Of a stretch of DNA of 7,642 nt, positions 1 through 6,501 are shown piece after piece. Each line of letters starts with the position of its first letter. Position 1 is the first letter of the stretch. The DNA comes from Acidobacteriota bacterium (GTDB lineage: Bacteria; Acidobacteriota; Terriglobia; Terriglobales; Acidobacteriaceae), in assembly GCA_021778815.1 (NCBI GenBank), contig JAJYBW010000164.1, positions 1-7,642 of the forward strand, written 5' to 3'. A model generated the notes under the pieces. It saw only the letters and a list, made by a program, of their open reading frames with translations. It did no database searches and was not told where the DNA came from. The position numbers and the translations under genes were made by a program.

Positions 1-1
1 A

Positions 2-631
2 ACTTCCCCTCAGCCTCCGGCAACATCTGTGCGTACGACGACAACGGGCAGCAGCACGGCCACGTCCAAGTCAGCGCGATCGATTGCTTCCGCAGCCCGC
101 CCCAGTACGACCGCGTCGTCCAATTTTCGCGGGTTGGAGTGGGCCTCGATCTCACTCGATAAGGAACCGGCGGCCTACACCCGGAAAGCCCAACCCGCGG
201 TTTCGGAATATATGCCGTTCATGGTCGATCCTGCTTCGATCGATCGCCGGGTGATGGCATTCGCCGTCGATTTTGCAGCGGTGACTGCTGGCTTTATGGG
301 ATTTCTGGTGGTCTTTGTCGCCTCCACCCCACACCTGCCCACCGGACTGACTGCCGCTGCACTGGCCGGCGTTGTCTATGTCGCGCTGTGGGTGCTGTAT
401 CAGATGCTTTTCTTCTCTCTAAGCGGCGCCACGGCCGGAATGCTGTACGCACATATTGCGCTATGCACCTTCGACGATCAAAACCCGACCCGACCCGCGC
501 TGCAACGCCGCCTGGCTGCATGGTGGGTGTCGCTTCTGCCGCTGGGAATTGGATTCCTGTGGTGCTTTGTCGACGAAGACAATCTCTGCTGGCACGACCG
601 CATCACCCGCACCTATCAACGCGAATACTAA
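2..631 (+). CDS. RDD family membrane protein, 5'-partial at left edge
   Basis: An integral membrane protein of the RDD family; the role of most members is unknown, and some have been linked to ion or small-molecule transport. The frame is open to the left edge, so the true start is probably outside the window; a GTG at 29 and ATGs at 212 and 221 are internal alternatives. Numbering from the GTG, residues 1-65 are a Thr/Ser/Ala-rich linker of low complexity. The RDD domain follows: the signature DRRVMAFAVD (72-81, with R73, R74 and D81), hydrophobic segments at about 78-98, 107-130 and 163-181, a central SGATAGM motif (132-138) matching the family's GxTxGK-like loop, and a terminal WHDRITRT (188-195) matching the family's HD-containing end. 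The stop is TAA at 629-631. The family call is firm from the motif order; no specific function can be given. The next gene starts 183 bases downstream with its own ribosome binding site. Confidence 0.82.
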   Translation, partial: TSPQPPATSVRTTTTGSSTATSKSARSIASAARPSTTASSNFRGLEWASISLDKEPAAYTRKAQPAVSEYMPFMVDPASIDRRVMAFAVDFAAVTAGFMGFLVVFVASTPHLPTGLTAAALAGVVYVALWVLYQMLFFSLSGATAGMLYAHIALCTFDDQNPTRPALQRRLAAWWVSLLPLGIGFLWCFVDEDNLCWHDRITRTYQREY

Positions 632-814
632 CCCGTTCCTTTCCCTTGCGGGAGGTCCTCCGGAGTTACTCTTCCTGTGCGCCGCTCAATCTTTTGCGCA
701 ACAATCCCGTGTGGGATGTGTCCATACTCGAACAACGCCAGACATCGGTAGGATTGCGGTCTGGAAAAGCGTTCTTCCGGAGACGGAATCGACGACGACA
801 GGAGAAAAACAGTC

Positions 815-1720
815 ATGCCCTCTTTTGGTTCCTTACGAAAAATATTGCTTGGACTGCTAATCACTGCGATGCCAGTCTCAGTGTTTGCCGGGGTGTTTGT
901 TTCTGTGGCGATCGCGCCGCCCGCTCTACCGGTTTATACGCAGCCTGTGTGCCCGGGACCCGGGTATTTGTGGACGCCGGGATACTGGGGTTACGGGGCG
1001 GCAGGTTATTATTGGGTCCCCGGCGTCTGGGTGCATCCACCTCGAGTCGGCCTGCTGTGGACGCCGGGATACTGGGGATGGGGCGGAGGGCTGTATGCGT
1101 GGCACGCTGGATACTGGGGTCCTCATGTCGGCTTCTACGGCGGTGTCAACTATGGTTTTGGTTACGGCGGCATCGGTTTCGGCGGCGGCTACTGGCGTGG
1201 CGGAAACTTCTTTTACAACCGCTCTGTGATGAATGTGAATACGACCGTGATTCACAACACCTACAACAGGACCGTGATCAACAACACGGTGGTCAACAAT
1301 CGTGTCAGCTACAACGGCGGCGAAGGCGGCATTCGCGCGGTCCCGACGCGCGAAGAAATGCAGGCCAGCCGCGAGCAGCATTTTCAGGCGACACCAAGCC
1401 AGACGGCGCACATGCAAGCGGCCAGCCAGGACAGGGGTCAGTTCTACGCAGCCAATCATGGTCGGCCAGAGGTGATGGCCAAAGATACAGTCAATGGGCG
1501 GAGCTATAACCAGCAGGGAAGGATCGCTCAAGGACTTCGGACCGGACAACTCAATTCCCGACAAGCTGCAAGGGACTTGAATCGTCAGCAGAACATCCAC
1601 CGCTCCGTCGTGGCGGACCGCCGCGCGAACGGGGGCAGGCTTACATGGCGACAACGGCAAAACATCAACCGGCGGCAGAACAATGCAAGTCGGCAGATCT
1701 ATCGGCAGAGACATCGATAA
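815..1720 (+). CDS. secreted WxxGxW-repeat protein of unknown function
   Basis: A 301-residue exported protein of unknown function. ATG 815 is preceded by AGGAG at 800-804, ten bases away. Residues 1-25 form a signal peptide (basic LRK, hydrophobic core, VFA before the likely cleavage). Four WxxGxW repeats follow at W53-W58, W67-W72, W82-W87 and W96-W101, the pattern of the WXXGXW Pfam family (PF12779). Residues 103-132 are Gly/Tyr/Phe-rich and 138-168 carry Asn/Thr/Val repeats of the NTTVI and NRTVI kind. The C-terminal part (about 172-301) is Gln/Arg/Asn-rich and strongly basic; its RIAQGLRTGQLNSRQAARDL region (236-255) and the ANGGRLT...NRRQN region resemble a tail that I recall from hypothetical proteins of acidobacteria and proteobacteria. 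A periplasmic or surface role is inferred from the signal peptide and composition. No catalytic motif is visible. A hairpin at 1772-1807 probably ends the transcript. Confidence 0.85.
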   Translation: MPSFGSLRKILLGLLITAMPVSVFAGVFVSVAIAPPALPVYTQPVCPGPGYLWTPGYWGYGAAGYYWVPGVWVHPPRVGLLWTPGYWGWGGGLYAWHAGYWGPHVGFYGGVNYGFGYGGIGFGGGYWRGGNFFYNRSVMNVNTTVIHNTYNRTVINNTVVNNRVSYNGGEGGIRAVPTREEMQASREQHFQATPSQTAHMQAASQDRGQFYAANHGRPEVMAKDTVNGRSYNQQGRIAQGLRTGQLNSRQAARDLNRQQNIHRSVVADRRANGGRLTWRQRQNINRRQNNASRQIYRQRHR

Positions 1721-1771
1721 TCGCGGCTTGCGCCAATGCAAGCGCAATGCAGCGAATCAATCCAACCAGAG

Positions 1772-1807
1772 GAGACGCGGCTGGCGAGGCCTTCCGCCAG
1801 CCGTCTC
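1772..1807 (+). terminator. terminator-like hairpin after the WxxGxW gene
   Basis: The left arm from GAGAC at 1772-1776 to GGCTGGCG at 1779-1786 pairs with CGCCAGCCGTCTC at 1795-1807, giving a 13-bp GC-rich stem with a two-base bulge (GC, 1777-1778) and an 8-base loop. The downstream tract is TCT-rich (1808-1812) and not a pure T run, so intrinsic termination is likely but not certain. It lies 51 bases after the stop at 1720, a good position for a transcript end. Confidence 0.55.
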
Positions 1808-1862
1808 TCTCTGTCATATCGCAGTTTTCCAACTGGTTTAGAGTTCATTGTCCATACAATGC

Positions 1863-1965
1863 GTCATCCTGAACGTAGCGAAGGATCTCTGCAATTTCGA
1901 GGAAAGCCAATGCCAGGATTCTTCGCGGAGTTTACCCCGAGCGCAGCCGAAGGGCTCAGAATGAA
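1863..1965. repeat. intergenic inverted-repeat element of acidobacterial type
   Basis: Two nested pairs of inverted arms are visible. The outer pair is TCATCCTGA (1864-1872) against TCAGAATGA (1956-1964), matching at 8 of 9 positions after reverse complement. The inner pair is GCGAAGGATC (1878-1887) against GATTCTTCGC (1917-1926), matching at 9 of 10. Both arms approximate GTCATCCTGAgcgaaGCGAAGGATC, a sequence I recall as a dispersed intergenic repeat in acidobacterial genomes. The right side carries extra sequence between its arms (CGAGCGCAGCCGAAGGG, 1938-1954). No open frame or transposase is linked to it, so it would be a non-autonomous, MITE-like or REP-like element. Confidence 0.6.
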
Positions 1966-2036
1966 GACCTTACCCTCTATGACAACTGTGAAAATGCCTT
2001 AATTCCTTCCGTCCCCTTCGGTGGTGAGAGCAATTT

Positions 2037-2065
2037 TTGCGTAAAGAAACATCTCGCCCTATAGG
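2037..2065 (+). promoter_or_regulatory. candidate sigma70-type promoter of the SGNH hydrolase gene
   Basis: TTGCGT at 2037-2042 and TATAGG at 2060-2065 are separated by exactly 17 bases. They match the TTGACA and TATAAT consensus at 3 and 4 of 6 positions. Transcription would begin near 2072 and leave a leader of about 100 bases before ATG 2173. The spacing is ideal but both hexamers are imperfect, so this is a prediction only. Confidence 0.35.
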
Positions 2066-2172
2066 AATGCTTTTTTGCGTGGCGCGACCGCAATGGGAAG
2101 GAAGCCCGCTAAGTTCGCCCATCTGGCATCGTTACTGATACATTTTCTCTGACAGATATTTGAGGAGAAGGC

Positions 2173-3498
2173 ATGCACATTTTTCCATCTTCGTTGAGTC
2201 TCGAGAGGCGCGTTCGCGGCGTCTCGCACAAGCTGGCTGCCGGTTTTGCAGCGTTGGCGATCGCAAGTTTCACTCTTGTTGCTCCCAACAGCTACGCAGC
2301 ATCTGCGAGAAGTGCCCACTCGCCCTGGGTGGCGACCTGGGGTGCGGCGATGGTAGCAACCGATCCTGGAGGCGCGCCAGATTTCACCGGCCAGACATTG
2401 CGAGAAATCGTTCACACCAGTGTTGGCGGCCAGCGTACGCGTGTGTGGCTGTCAAACCGCTTCGGCACAGAGCCATTGCACATTGGCGCGGCACACATCG
2501 CACTCAGCGCGAGCGCAAGCTTCGGCGCCAATCCCGATGGAACTTCGAATCAAAGTGGCATTCAAGCTGGTACGGACCATCCATTGACGTTTAACGGGAG
2601 CGACACGGTCGTCATTCCTCCGGGAGCGGAAGTGGTCAGCGATCCGGTAGCACTGAACGTTCCAGCGCTGACCGACCTTGCTGTCAGCCTGTATTTTCCC
2701 GATCACACCATGGGGAGCACGGCGCACCCGGATTCGAACCAGATTTCTTATCGAGCGAACGGCAATCAAGTGGGCGCGGCGGACCTGGGCGGCAAATCCT
2801 GGGAGAGCAAGCCTTGGTATGTAGTGTCCGGAGTCGACGTGGATGCGCCGGGAGATTCGGCCGTGATCGCATTTGGAGATTCCATCACAGATGGCGCGTA
2901 CGCGACGGAGAATGAAAATCATCGCTGGCCAGACTATCTGGCGACGCGGCTGGCAGCCGATCCGGGAACGAAAATGGCGGGCGTGCTGGGTGTGGTGAAT
3001 GTGGGCATCGGCGGCAATCGCGTGCTGTTAGATGGCTATGGGCCGAACGCCGTGTCGCGCATCAACCCGGATGTAATCGCGCGCAGCGGAGCACGCTACG
3101 TCATCATCCTGGAAAGCATCAACGACATTGGCAGATTCACTTCTGACCATCAACCCTACGGAGATTTGACGCAGCGACTGGAGGCGGGCATCGCGGAAAT
3201 TGCGGCACAGGCCCACCAACACGGGATTAAGGTGATCGGCGCGACGCTGACGCCGTATGCCGGTTGCGGATATTATTCCGACGCGGGCAATCAGGTCCGC
3301 AATGCGGTGAATGAGTGGATTCGTACCAGCCCGATCTTCGATGGCGTTGCCGACTTCGACAAAGCCGTGCGCGATCCGCAGAACCCGCAGCACTTCGCGG
3401 CGCAATACGATTCTGGCGACCATCTGCATCCGAAAGATGCCGGATACCAGGCGATGGCAGCCGCAATCGACCTGAGTCTGTTCACAAAGAAGAAATAG
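2173..3498 (+). CDS. exported SGNH/GDSL-family hydrolase (esterase/lipase-like)
   Basis: A secreted serine hydrolase of 441 residues, probably an esterase or carbohydrate deacetylase; the substrate cannot be read from the sequence. ATG 2173 follows GAGGAG (2162-2167) by five bases. A signal peptide with a long basic n-region runs to about residue 42 (SYA before Ala). Residues about 50-225 form an N-terminal beta-rich domain beginning WVATWGAAM, typical of this two-domain subgroup. The catalytic domain has all SGNH blocks: GDSITDG at 235-241 with nucleophile Ser237; NVGIGGNR at 276-283 (block II glycine); ESINDIG at 314-320 with oxyanion Asn317; and DHLHP at 416-420 with Asp416 and His419 of the catalytic set. 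Block III has Ser315 where many relatives have Gly (GxND). The gene appears monocistronic, with a candidate promoter at 2037-2065. Confidence 0.93.
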   Translation: MHIFPSSLSLERRVRGVSHKLAAGFAALAIASFTLVAPNSYAASARSAHSPWVATWGAAMVATDPGGAPDFTGQTLREIVHTSVGGQRTRVWLSNRFGTEPLHIGAAHIALSASASFGANPDGTSNQSGIQAGTDHPLTFNGSDTVVIPPGAEVVSDPVALNVPALTDLAVSLYFPDHTMGSTAHPDSNQISYRANGNQVGAADLGGKSWESKPWYVVSGVDVDAPGDSAVIAFGDSITDGAYATENENHRWPDYLATRLAADPGTKMAGVLGVVNVGIGGNRVLLDGYGPNAVSRINPDVIARSGARYVIILESINDIGRFTSDHQPYGDLTQRLEAGIAEIAAQAHQHGIKVIGATLTPYAGCGYYSDAGNQVRNAVNEWIRTSPIFDGVADFDKAVRDPQNPQHFAAQYDSGDHLHPKDAGYQAMAAAIDLSLFTKKK

Positions 3499-3555
3499 GT
3501 TCGGCACCCTGGTGTACCGGGCTTATCCGGAGATGCCTTCCGAGCCCAACCGAAT

Positions 3556-3589
3556 CCCCGGTCTTTCGTTGCGAAGCGACAGACCGGGG
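3556..3589. repeat. strong palindrome, possible terminator or dispersed repeat
   Basis: CCCCGGTCT (3556-3564) is exactly complementary to AGACCGGGG (3581-3589). The 16-base interior can add a TCG/CGA pairing, extending the hairpin beyond nine base pairs. It lies 57 bases after the hydrolase stop, where a terminator would be expected, but no T run follows on either strand: the + strand continues GCCCCAAAAAT. It could be a factor-dependent 3' end, an mRNA-stabilising hairpin or one copy of a dispersed palindromic repeat. Confidence 0.5.
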
Positions 3590-3793
3590 GCCCCAAAAAT
3601 CCTCACCTCAACCGCAGAGCGCAGGTTCCTGTCGCCGCAGCGACCGGTCGGAAGGGACACTCTCCGCTTCCGGCGCAGGCCCGGATGTTACCAACGTGCG
3701 GTTCTAGCCCGAAAATCACCCCATTGCGAGCAAATTCCGTGCAGTATTAGGAGCAACACTCCGTAACTGACGCAATAGGTATCGCGACTGTTG

Positions 3794-3830
3794 TGGGACG
3801 GGAATCCTCGCCCAAATGGGTGATAACCCA
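3794..3830 (+). promoter_or_regulatory. competing hairpins in the leader of the diguanylate cyclase gene
   Basis: Four short complementary blocks alternate: TGGG (3794-3797), CCCA (3811-3814), TGGGT (3817-3821) and ACCCA (3826-3830). Block 2 can pair with block 1 or with block 3 (CCCA-AA-TGGG would have a two-base loop and is weak), and block 3 can pair with block 4 (TGGGT-GATA-ACCCA). The set ends 30 bases before ATG 3861. This layout could allow alternative RNA folds, but the stems are only four to five pairs. I could not match it to a known riboswitch, including the c-di-GMP classes. Confidence 0.25.
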
Positions 3831-3860
3831 CCGCTGCCGCTACTGCTATCGGTGTAGCCC

Positions 3861-5489
3861 ATGATGAGAACGGACAATCCGGGACTGCTTCGGCAGACGG
3901 ATCTCTACGGAATAGCGTCCACGTCCGGCCCTGCGAATGAGCCGAACGCACGATCCGTTGCGGCTTCAGCAGCGGCGTATTCACACTCCATGACCACCCG
4001 CGTATTGTTCGCGGTTTGCGCCATCAGCCTTCTTGCCCAGGGTGTACTGATGGTCGTCGACCCGCAGGCAACATTCGCATCCAACGTGCTAATCGCGTTG
4101 GAGTTTCTGCTCGCCGCCGCGGGCTGCTTGAGTTGTGCCTCCAGACAAAATGCCGAGACCCGAACGCTATGGATTTTGATTGCATCGGGATTGTTTCTCT
4201 CGATTGCGGGTCAAATCGAGGCCACGTACGCCGCACTGCAGTTGAATCAGCCGTCGACGGCAACCGTGGCGGATTTCTTTTTCCTGATCTATGGGATTCC
4301 GATTCTTCTGGCGATTTCCTTCACCAACGGCGAAGCCGACCTGAGAGCCCTTTTCTGGCTGGACGGGTGGCAGGCGATCATAGCTGCTGTGTTGATTTAC
4401 TTCCAGATTTTCTTGACCTTGCCGTGGACCGGTCACCCAACTGCCATCTCGGCGACATCGCTGATGTATGTGTACAATGCGGAAAATTTTCTGCTCGCCG
4501 GAGCCGTCACCTTGCGCCTGTTTGGAAATCCAGCGCCGGCCAAGCAGCGCATCTATATTGCCCTGTCGATCTATCTCTGGTCCTACGCCGTTGTGGCCCT
4601 CATCGTGGGCTACTTTGAACTGGCGCGGAACATCGCGCAGGGGCTGCAGGACGTTTTCTGGGGACTGCCATCTCTGCTGATGCTGGCGGTGCTGTCGTTC
4701 TGGCAAGGCAAATTGAGGGCGGCCGACGAGATACATAAGGATTCAAACCGCTCCATCGCGCTGCTGCTGGACAACCTGAGTCCAGCATTGTTCACGCTTG
4801 TCATCGTAATCATGGGAGCCAGAATTGCGCCTGCCTACCCCTGGATCGGATTCACATCGATCGCCATCGCCGTGGTGTTGTATGGGCTGCGGGCCGCGCT
4901 CTTACAAAGCAAGTATCTGCGGTCGCAGCATAACCTGGCGAGAAGCGGTCGCGCGCTGGTGACGGCCATCGACCAGCTGAGGGACCTGTCGATCCGTGAC
5001 GGACTGACAGGAATCTACAATCGACGCCACTTCGATGAGGTGCTGCTCTCGGAATGGAAGCGTTCGATACGTACGCAAAAGCCTCTGTCGCTGCTGCTGA
5101 TCGACGTGGACTGCTTCAAAGAATTGAACGACCGCTACGGTCACCCGGAGGGCGACGAATGCCTGAAAAAGATTGCCGCGCAGCTCTTGAGCATACTCCG
5201 GCGCTCCAGTGACACCCTGGCGCGCTATGGAGGCGAGGAATTTGCCGCAATCCTGCCGGAGACGAACAAAGAGAGCGCGCAACTAATTGCTGACGCCATG
5301 CGCACTTCGGTCGAGGGCCTGAAGATTGCGAATGAAGGTTCGAGGGCGGCCAGTGTCGCTACGGTCAGCATTGGGGTTTGTAGCGAGAATGCGTTGCTAA
5401 GCCGTCCCGCGGAGGAGTTGCTGCACGCGGCGGATGCAGCCCTCTATCGTGCGAAAAAGCAGGGACGAAATTGCGTCCAGTTTGCATGA
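3861..5489 (+). CDS. membrane-bound diguanylate cyclase (GGDEF protein)
   Basis: A 542-residue inner-membrane enzyme that makes cyclic di-GMP from two GTP. Residues about 44-347 contain roughly ten hydrophobic segments (for example 44-66, 100-122, 163-185, 228-252, 297-347), a sensor region that I cannot assign to a named MASE or 7TM family. A short linker (about 348-378) leads to a complete GGDEF domain: DGLTGIYNRR (380-389), DVDCFKELND (415-424, with metal-binding Asp415), GGEEF (457-461) and the closing YRAKKQGRN. R448-S-S-D451 lies five residues before GGEEF and is a canonical inhibitory I-site, so product feedback is expected. No EAL domain is present. ATG 3861 is the most upstream possible start because TAG occurs in frame at 3855; its ribosome binding site (GGTG, 3851-3854) is weak. 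ATG 3990 (Met44), right at the first membrane segment, is an alternative. Confidence 0.93.
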   Translation: MMRTDNPGLLRQTDLYGIASTSGPANEPNARSVAASAAAYSHSMTTRVLFAVCAISLLAQGVLMVVDPQATFASNVLIALEFLLAAAGCLSCASRQNAETRTLWILIASGLFLSIAGQIEATYAALQLNQPSTATVADFFFLIYGIPILLAISFTNGEADLRALFWLDGWQAIIAAVLIYFQIFLTLPWTGHPTAISATSLMYVYNAENFLLAGAVTLRLFGNPAPAKQRIYIALSIYLWSYAVVALIVGYFELARNIAQGLQDVFWGLPSLLMLAVLSFWQGKLRAADEIHKDSNRSIALLLDNLSPALFTLVIVIMGARIAPAYPWIGFTSIAIAVVLYGLRAALLQSKYLRSQHNLARSGRALVTAIDQLRDLSIRDGLTGIYNRRHFDEVLLSEWKRSIRTQKPLSLLLIDVDCFKELNDRYGHPEGDECLKKIAAQLLSILRRSSDTLARYGGEEFAAILPETNKESAQLIADAMRTSVEGLKIANEGSRAASVATVSIGVCSENALLSRPAEELLHAADAALYRAKKQGRNCVQFA

Positions 5490-5589
5490 GTCCAGCGAAT
5501 TCGATCGCGCGTTGCAGGCCGCGGCCAGTAGTTCGGCTGACGAGTTGCCAGGCAATCGCACGGCGCACGTTTTCGCTTATTCGAGATCG

Positions 5590-6486
5590 CTATGTTTTCG
5601 TCGCCTGGGAGGCAGCGATAGCGGCGCCGGTGACGGCCAGATCGTCGCTCATGGGAACAATTTCCAGGGTGTAGTTTTGCAGCGGACTCATGGTCACCAT
5701 CTGCTGCAAATAATGCTGCAACAATTTCATGTCGAGAAAGCGGACATTGAAACCGGTGTAGTAAAAGCGGCCGGGACCTTCCATGTGGATCGAGTTGGCC
5801 GTCGCTGCGGCGAGACCGCGATGCCATAGCCGTTCAAATTCTCTGCAACGAGCGTCGCCCGCTTTGGCGTGAGCAAAAACTTCCTCCGGCTCCATGTCGA
5901 GGAAGCGCAGCCGCATGGCGCGATGGCCCATGATGCCTTCCAGATGCCCGCGTCCGCCGCAGCCGCAATAATTTTCCGTGGAGTCGAGCGTGACCACGCA
6001 ATGGCCGCCTTCCCAGATTCCCGGCGCGTAGGGATAGCGTCCAAATCCAATGCCATAACCCAGCGCCCACAAGCGGATGAAATGATCGAGCCGATCATGT
6101 TTTGCGGCAACTCCGGCGGCAATTGCATCGGCATCGTTTAGCACAGTGACCGGCGCGCTGATGCCGGCTTGTCCCAGCGCGCGGTGCATTTTTTCGGCCA
6201 TGCGAGTACCCTTCAACTGCGCCAGATTCGGCGCGTCTTCCACCACGCCATCACGCACAATCCCAGGCAGCGCCAGACCGACGGCGTCAATCGGACCGCA
6301 GTCGCCCACGGCGCGCACGGCCTGTTCTCGAACCAGGTCGATCAAGCTGTCGAGCGGCGTGTCCAGCAGCGAATCTGTGTCGTCGTTGTCGTCAGGAAAA
6401 TGAACCAGGCGCGAGCAGGGCTTTTGGCTTTCAATCACGCCGGTGACGATGCGTCCAGACAGGTGGATACCAAGACTTTTTCCCAT
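5590..6486 (-). CDS. ROK-family protein with degenerate nucleotide-binding motif
   Basis: A 298-residue cytoplasmic protein of the ROK family (sugar kinases and related regulators). There is no helix-turn-helix, so it resembles the kinase branch. Visible motifs are ALPGIVRDG (72-80), LNDADAIAAG (116-125, with the catalytic Asp at 118), EGGHC (159-163) corresponding to the family's EIGH, and CGCGGRGHLE (174-183) corresponding to the zinc-binding CxCGxxGCxE. Two departures stand out. The usual N-terminal DxGGTxxxxG phosphate-binding motif reads GIHLSGRIVTG (6-16), losing Asp and GGT; and the third zinc Cys is His181. Phosphotransfer may therefore be altered or absent, though sugar-contact residues Glu159 and His162 remain. 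ATG 6486 follows GAGGAG (6501-6496). It starts three bases after the sthA stop, so the two are surely co-transcribed. The substrate is unknown. Confidence 0.82.
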   Translation of the reverse strand: MGKSLGIHLSGRIVTGVIESQKPCSRLVHFPDDNDDTDSLLDTPLDSLIDLVREQAVRAVGDCGPIDAVGLALPGIVRDGVVEDAPNLAQLKGTRMAEKMHRALGQAGISAPVTVLNDADAIAAGVAAKHDRLDHFIRLWALGYGIGFGRYPYAPGIWEGGHCVVTLDSTENYCGCGGRGHLEGIMGHRAMRLRFLDMEPEEVFAHAKAGDARCREFERLWHRGLAAATANSIHMEGPGRFYYTGFNVRFLDMKLLQHYLQQMVTMSPLQNYTLEIVPMSDDLAVTGAAIAASQATKT

Positions 6487-6501
6487 GACTCAATTCTCCT
6501 C
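6487..6501 (-). promoter_or_regulatory. ribosome binding site of the ROK gene inside the sthA 3' end
   Basis: Read on the - strand, GAGGAG (6501-6496) lies nine bases before ATG 6486 and is formed by the last Glu-Glu codons of sthA, whose TGA stop is at 6492-6490. This overlap fixes the ROK start and indicates that its translation is coupled to, or at least co-transcribed with, sthA. Confidence 0.75.

Larger units (their letters stand above)
1721..2172. other. 452-base intergenic region
   Basis: No credible gene is present; the short open frames here have no ribosome binding site and no recognisable protein. In order it holds the terminator-like hairpin (1772-1807), the inverted-repeat element (1863-1965), a candidate promoter (2037-2065), an untranslated stretch of about 100 bases, and the ribosome binding site of the hydrolase gene (GAGGAG, 2162-2167). 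Confidence 0.7.
3499..3860. other. 362-base intergenic region before the diguanylate cyclase gene
   Basis: No credible gene is seen. The region holds a strong palindrome (3556-3589) and, near its right end, a group of competing short hairpins (3794-3830). A poor promoter-like pair, TTGCGA (3724-3729) and TATTAG (3745-3750), has a 15-base spacer, which is shorter than usual. An in-frame TAG at 3855-3857 prevents the cyclase gene from starting upstream of 3861. Confidence 0.6.

Noticed and set aside
651..661. Palindrome GGAGGTCCTCC after the RDD gene as a terminator
   Set aside because: The arms are five bases with a single central base, so it cannot form a normal hairpin loop, and no T run follows.
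632..814. Promoter for the WxxGxW gene
   Set aside because: TTGCGC at 694-699 has no acceptable -10 hexamer at 16-18 bases, and other pairs were equally poor, so no site was called.
388..1509. Long + strand open frame of 373 codons
   Set aside because: It overlaps the RDD gene and the WxxGxW gene in another frame, is Arg/Cys-rich with no family motif, and has no ribosome binding site.
926..1747. Long - strand open frame of 273 codons opposite the WxxGxW gene
   Set aside because: It is an antisense shadow of a GC-rich repetitive gene whose signal peptide, repeats and ribosome binding site are all on the + strand.
3759..3860. Possible c-di-GMP (GEMM) riboswitch before the diguanylate cyclase
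   Set aside because: The conserved elements of class I and class II c-di-GMP riboswitches could not be found; only short generic hairpins are present.
5490..5589. Bidirectional terminator between the converging cyclase and ROK genes
   Set aside because: Only short palindromes occur (GGCCGCGGCC near 5517 and a 4-bp TTGC/GCAA stem); none has a stable stem plus T tract on either strand.
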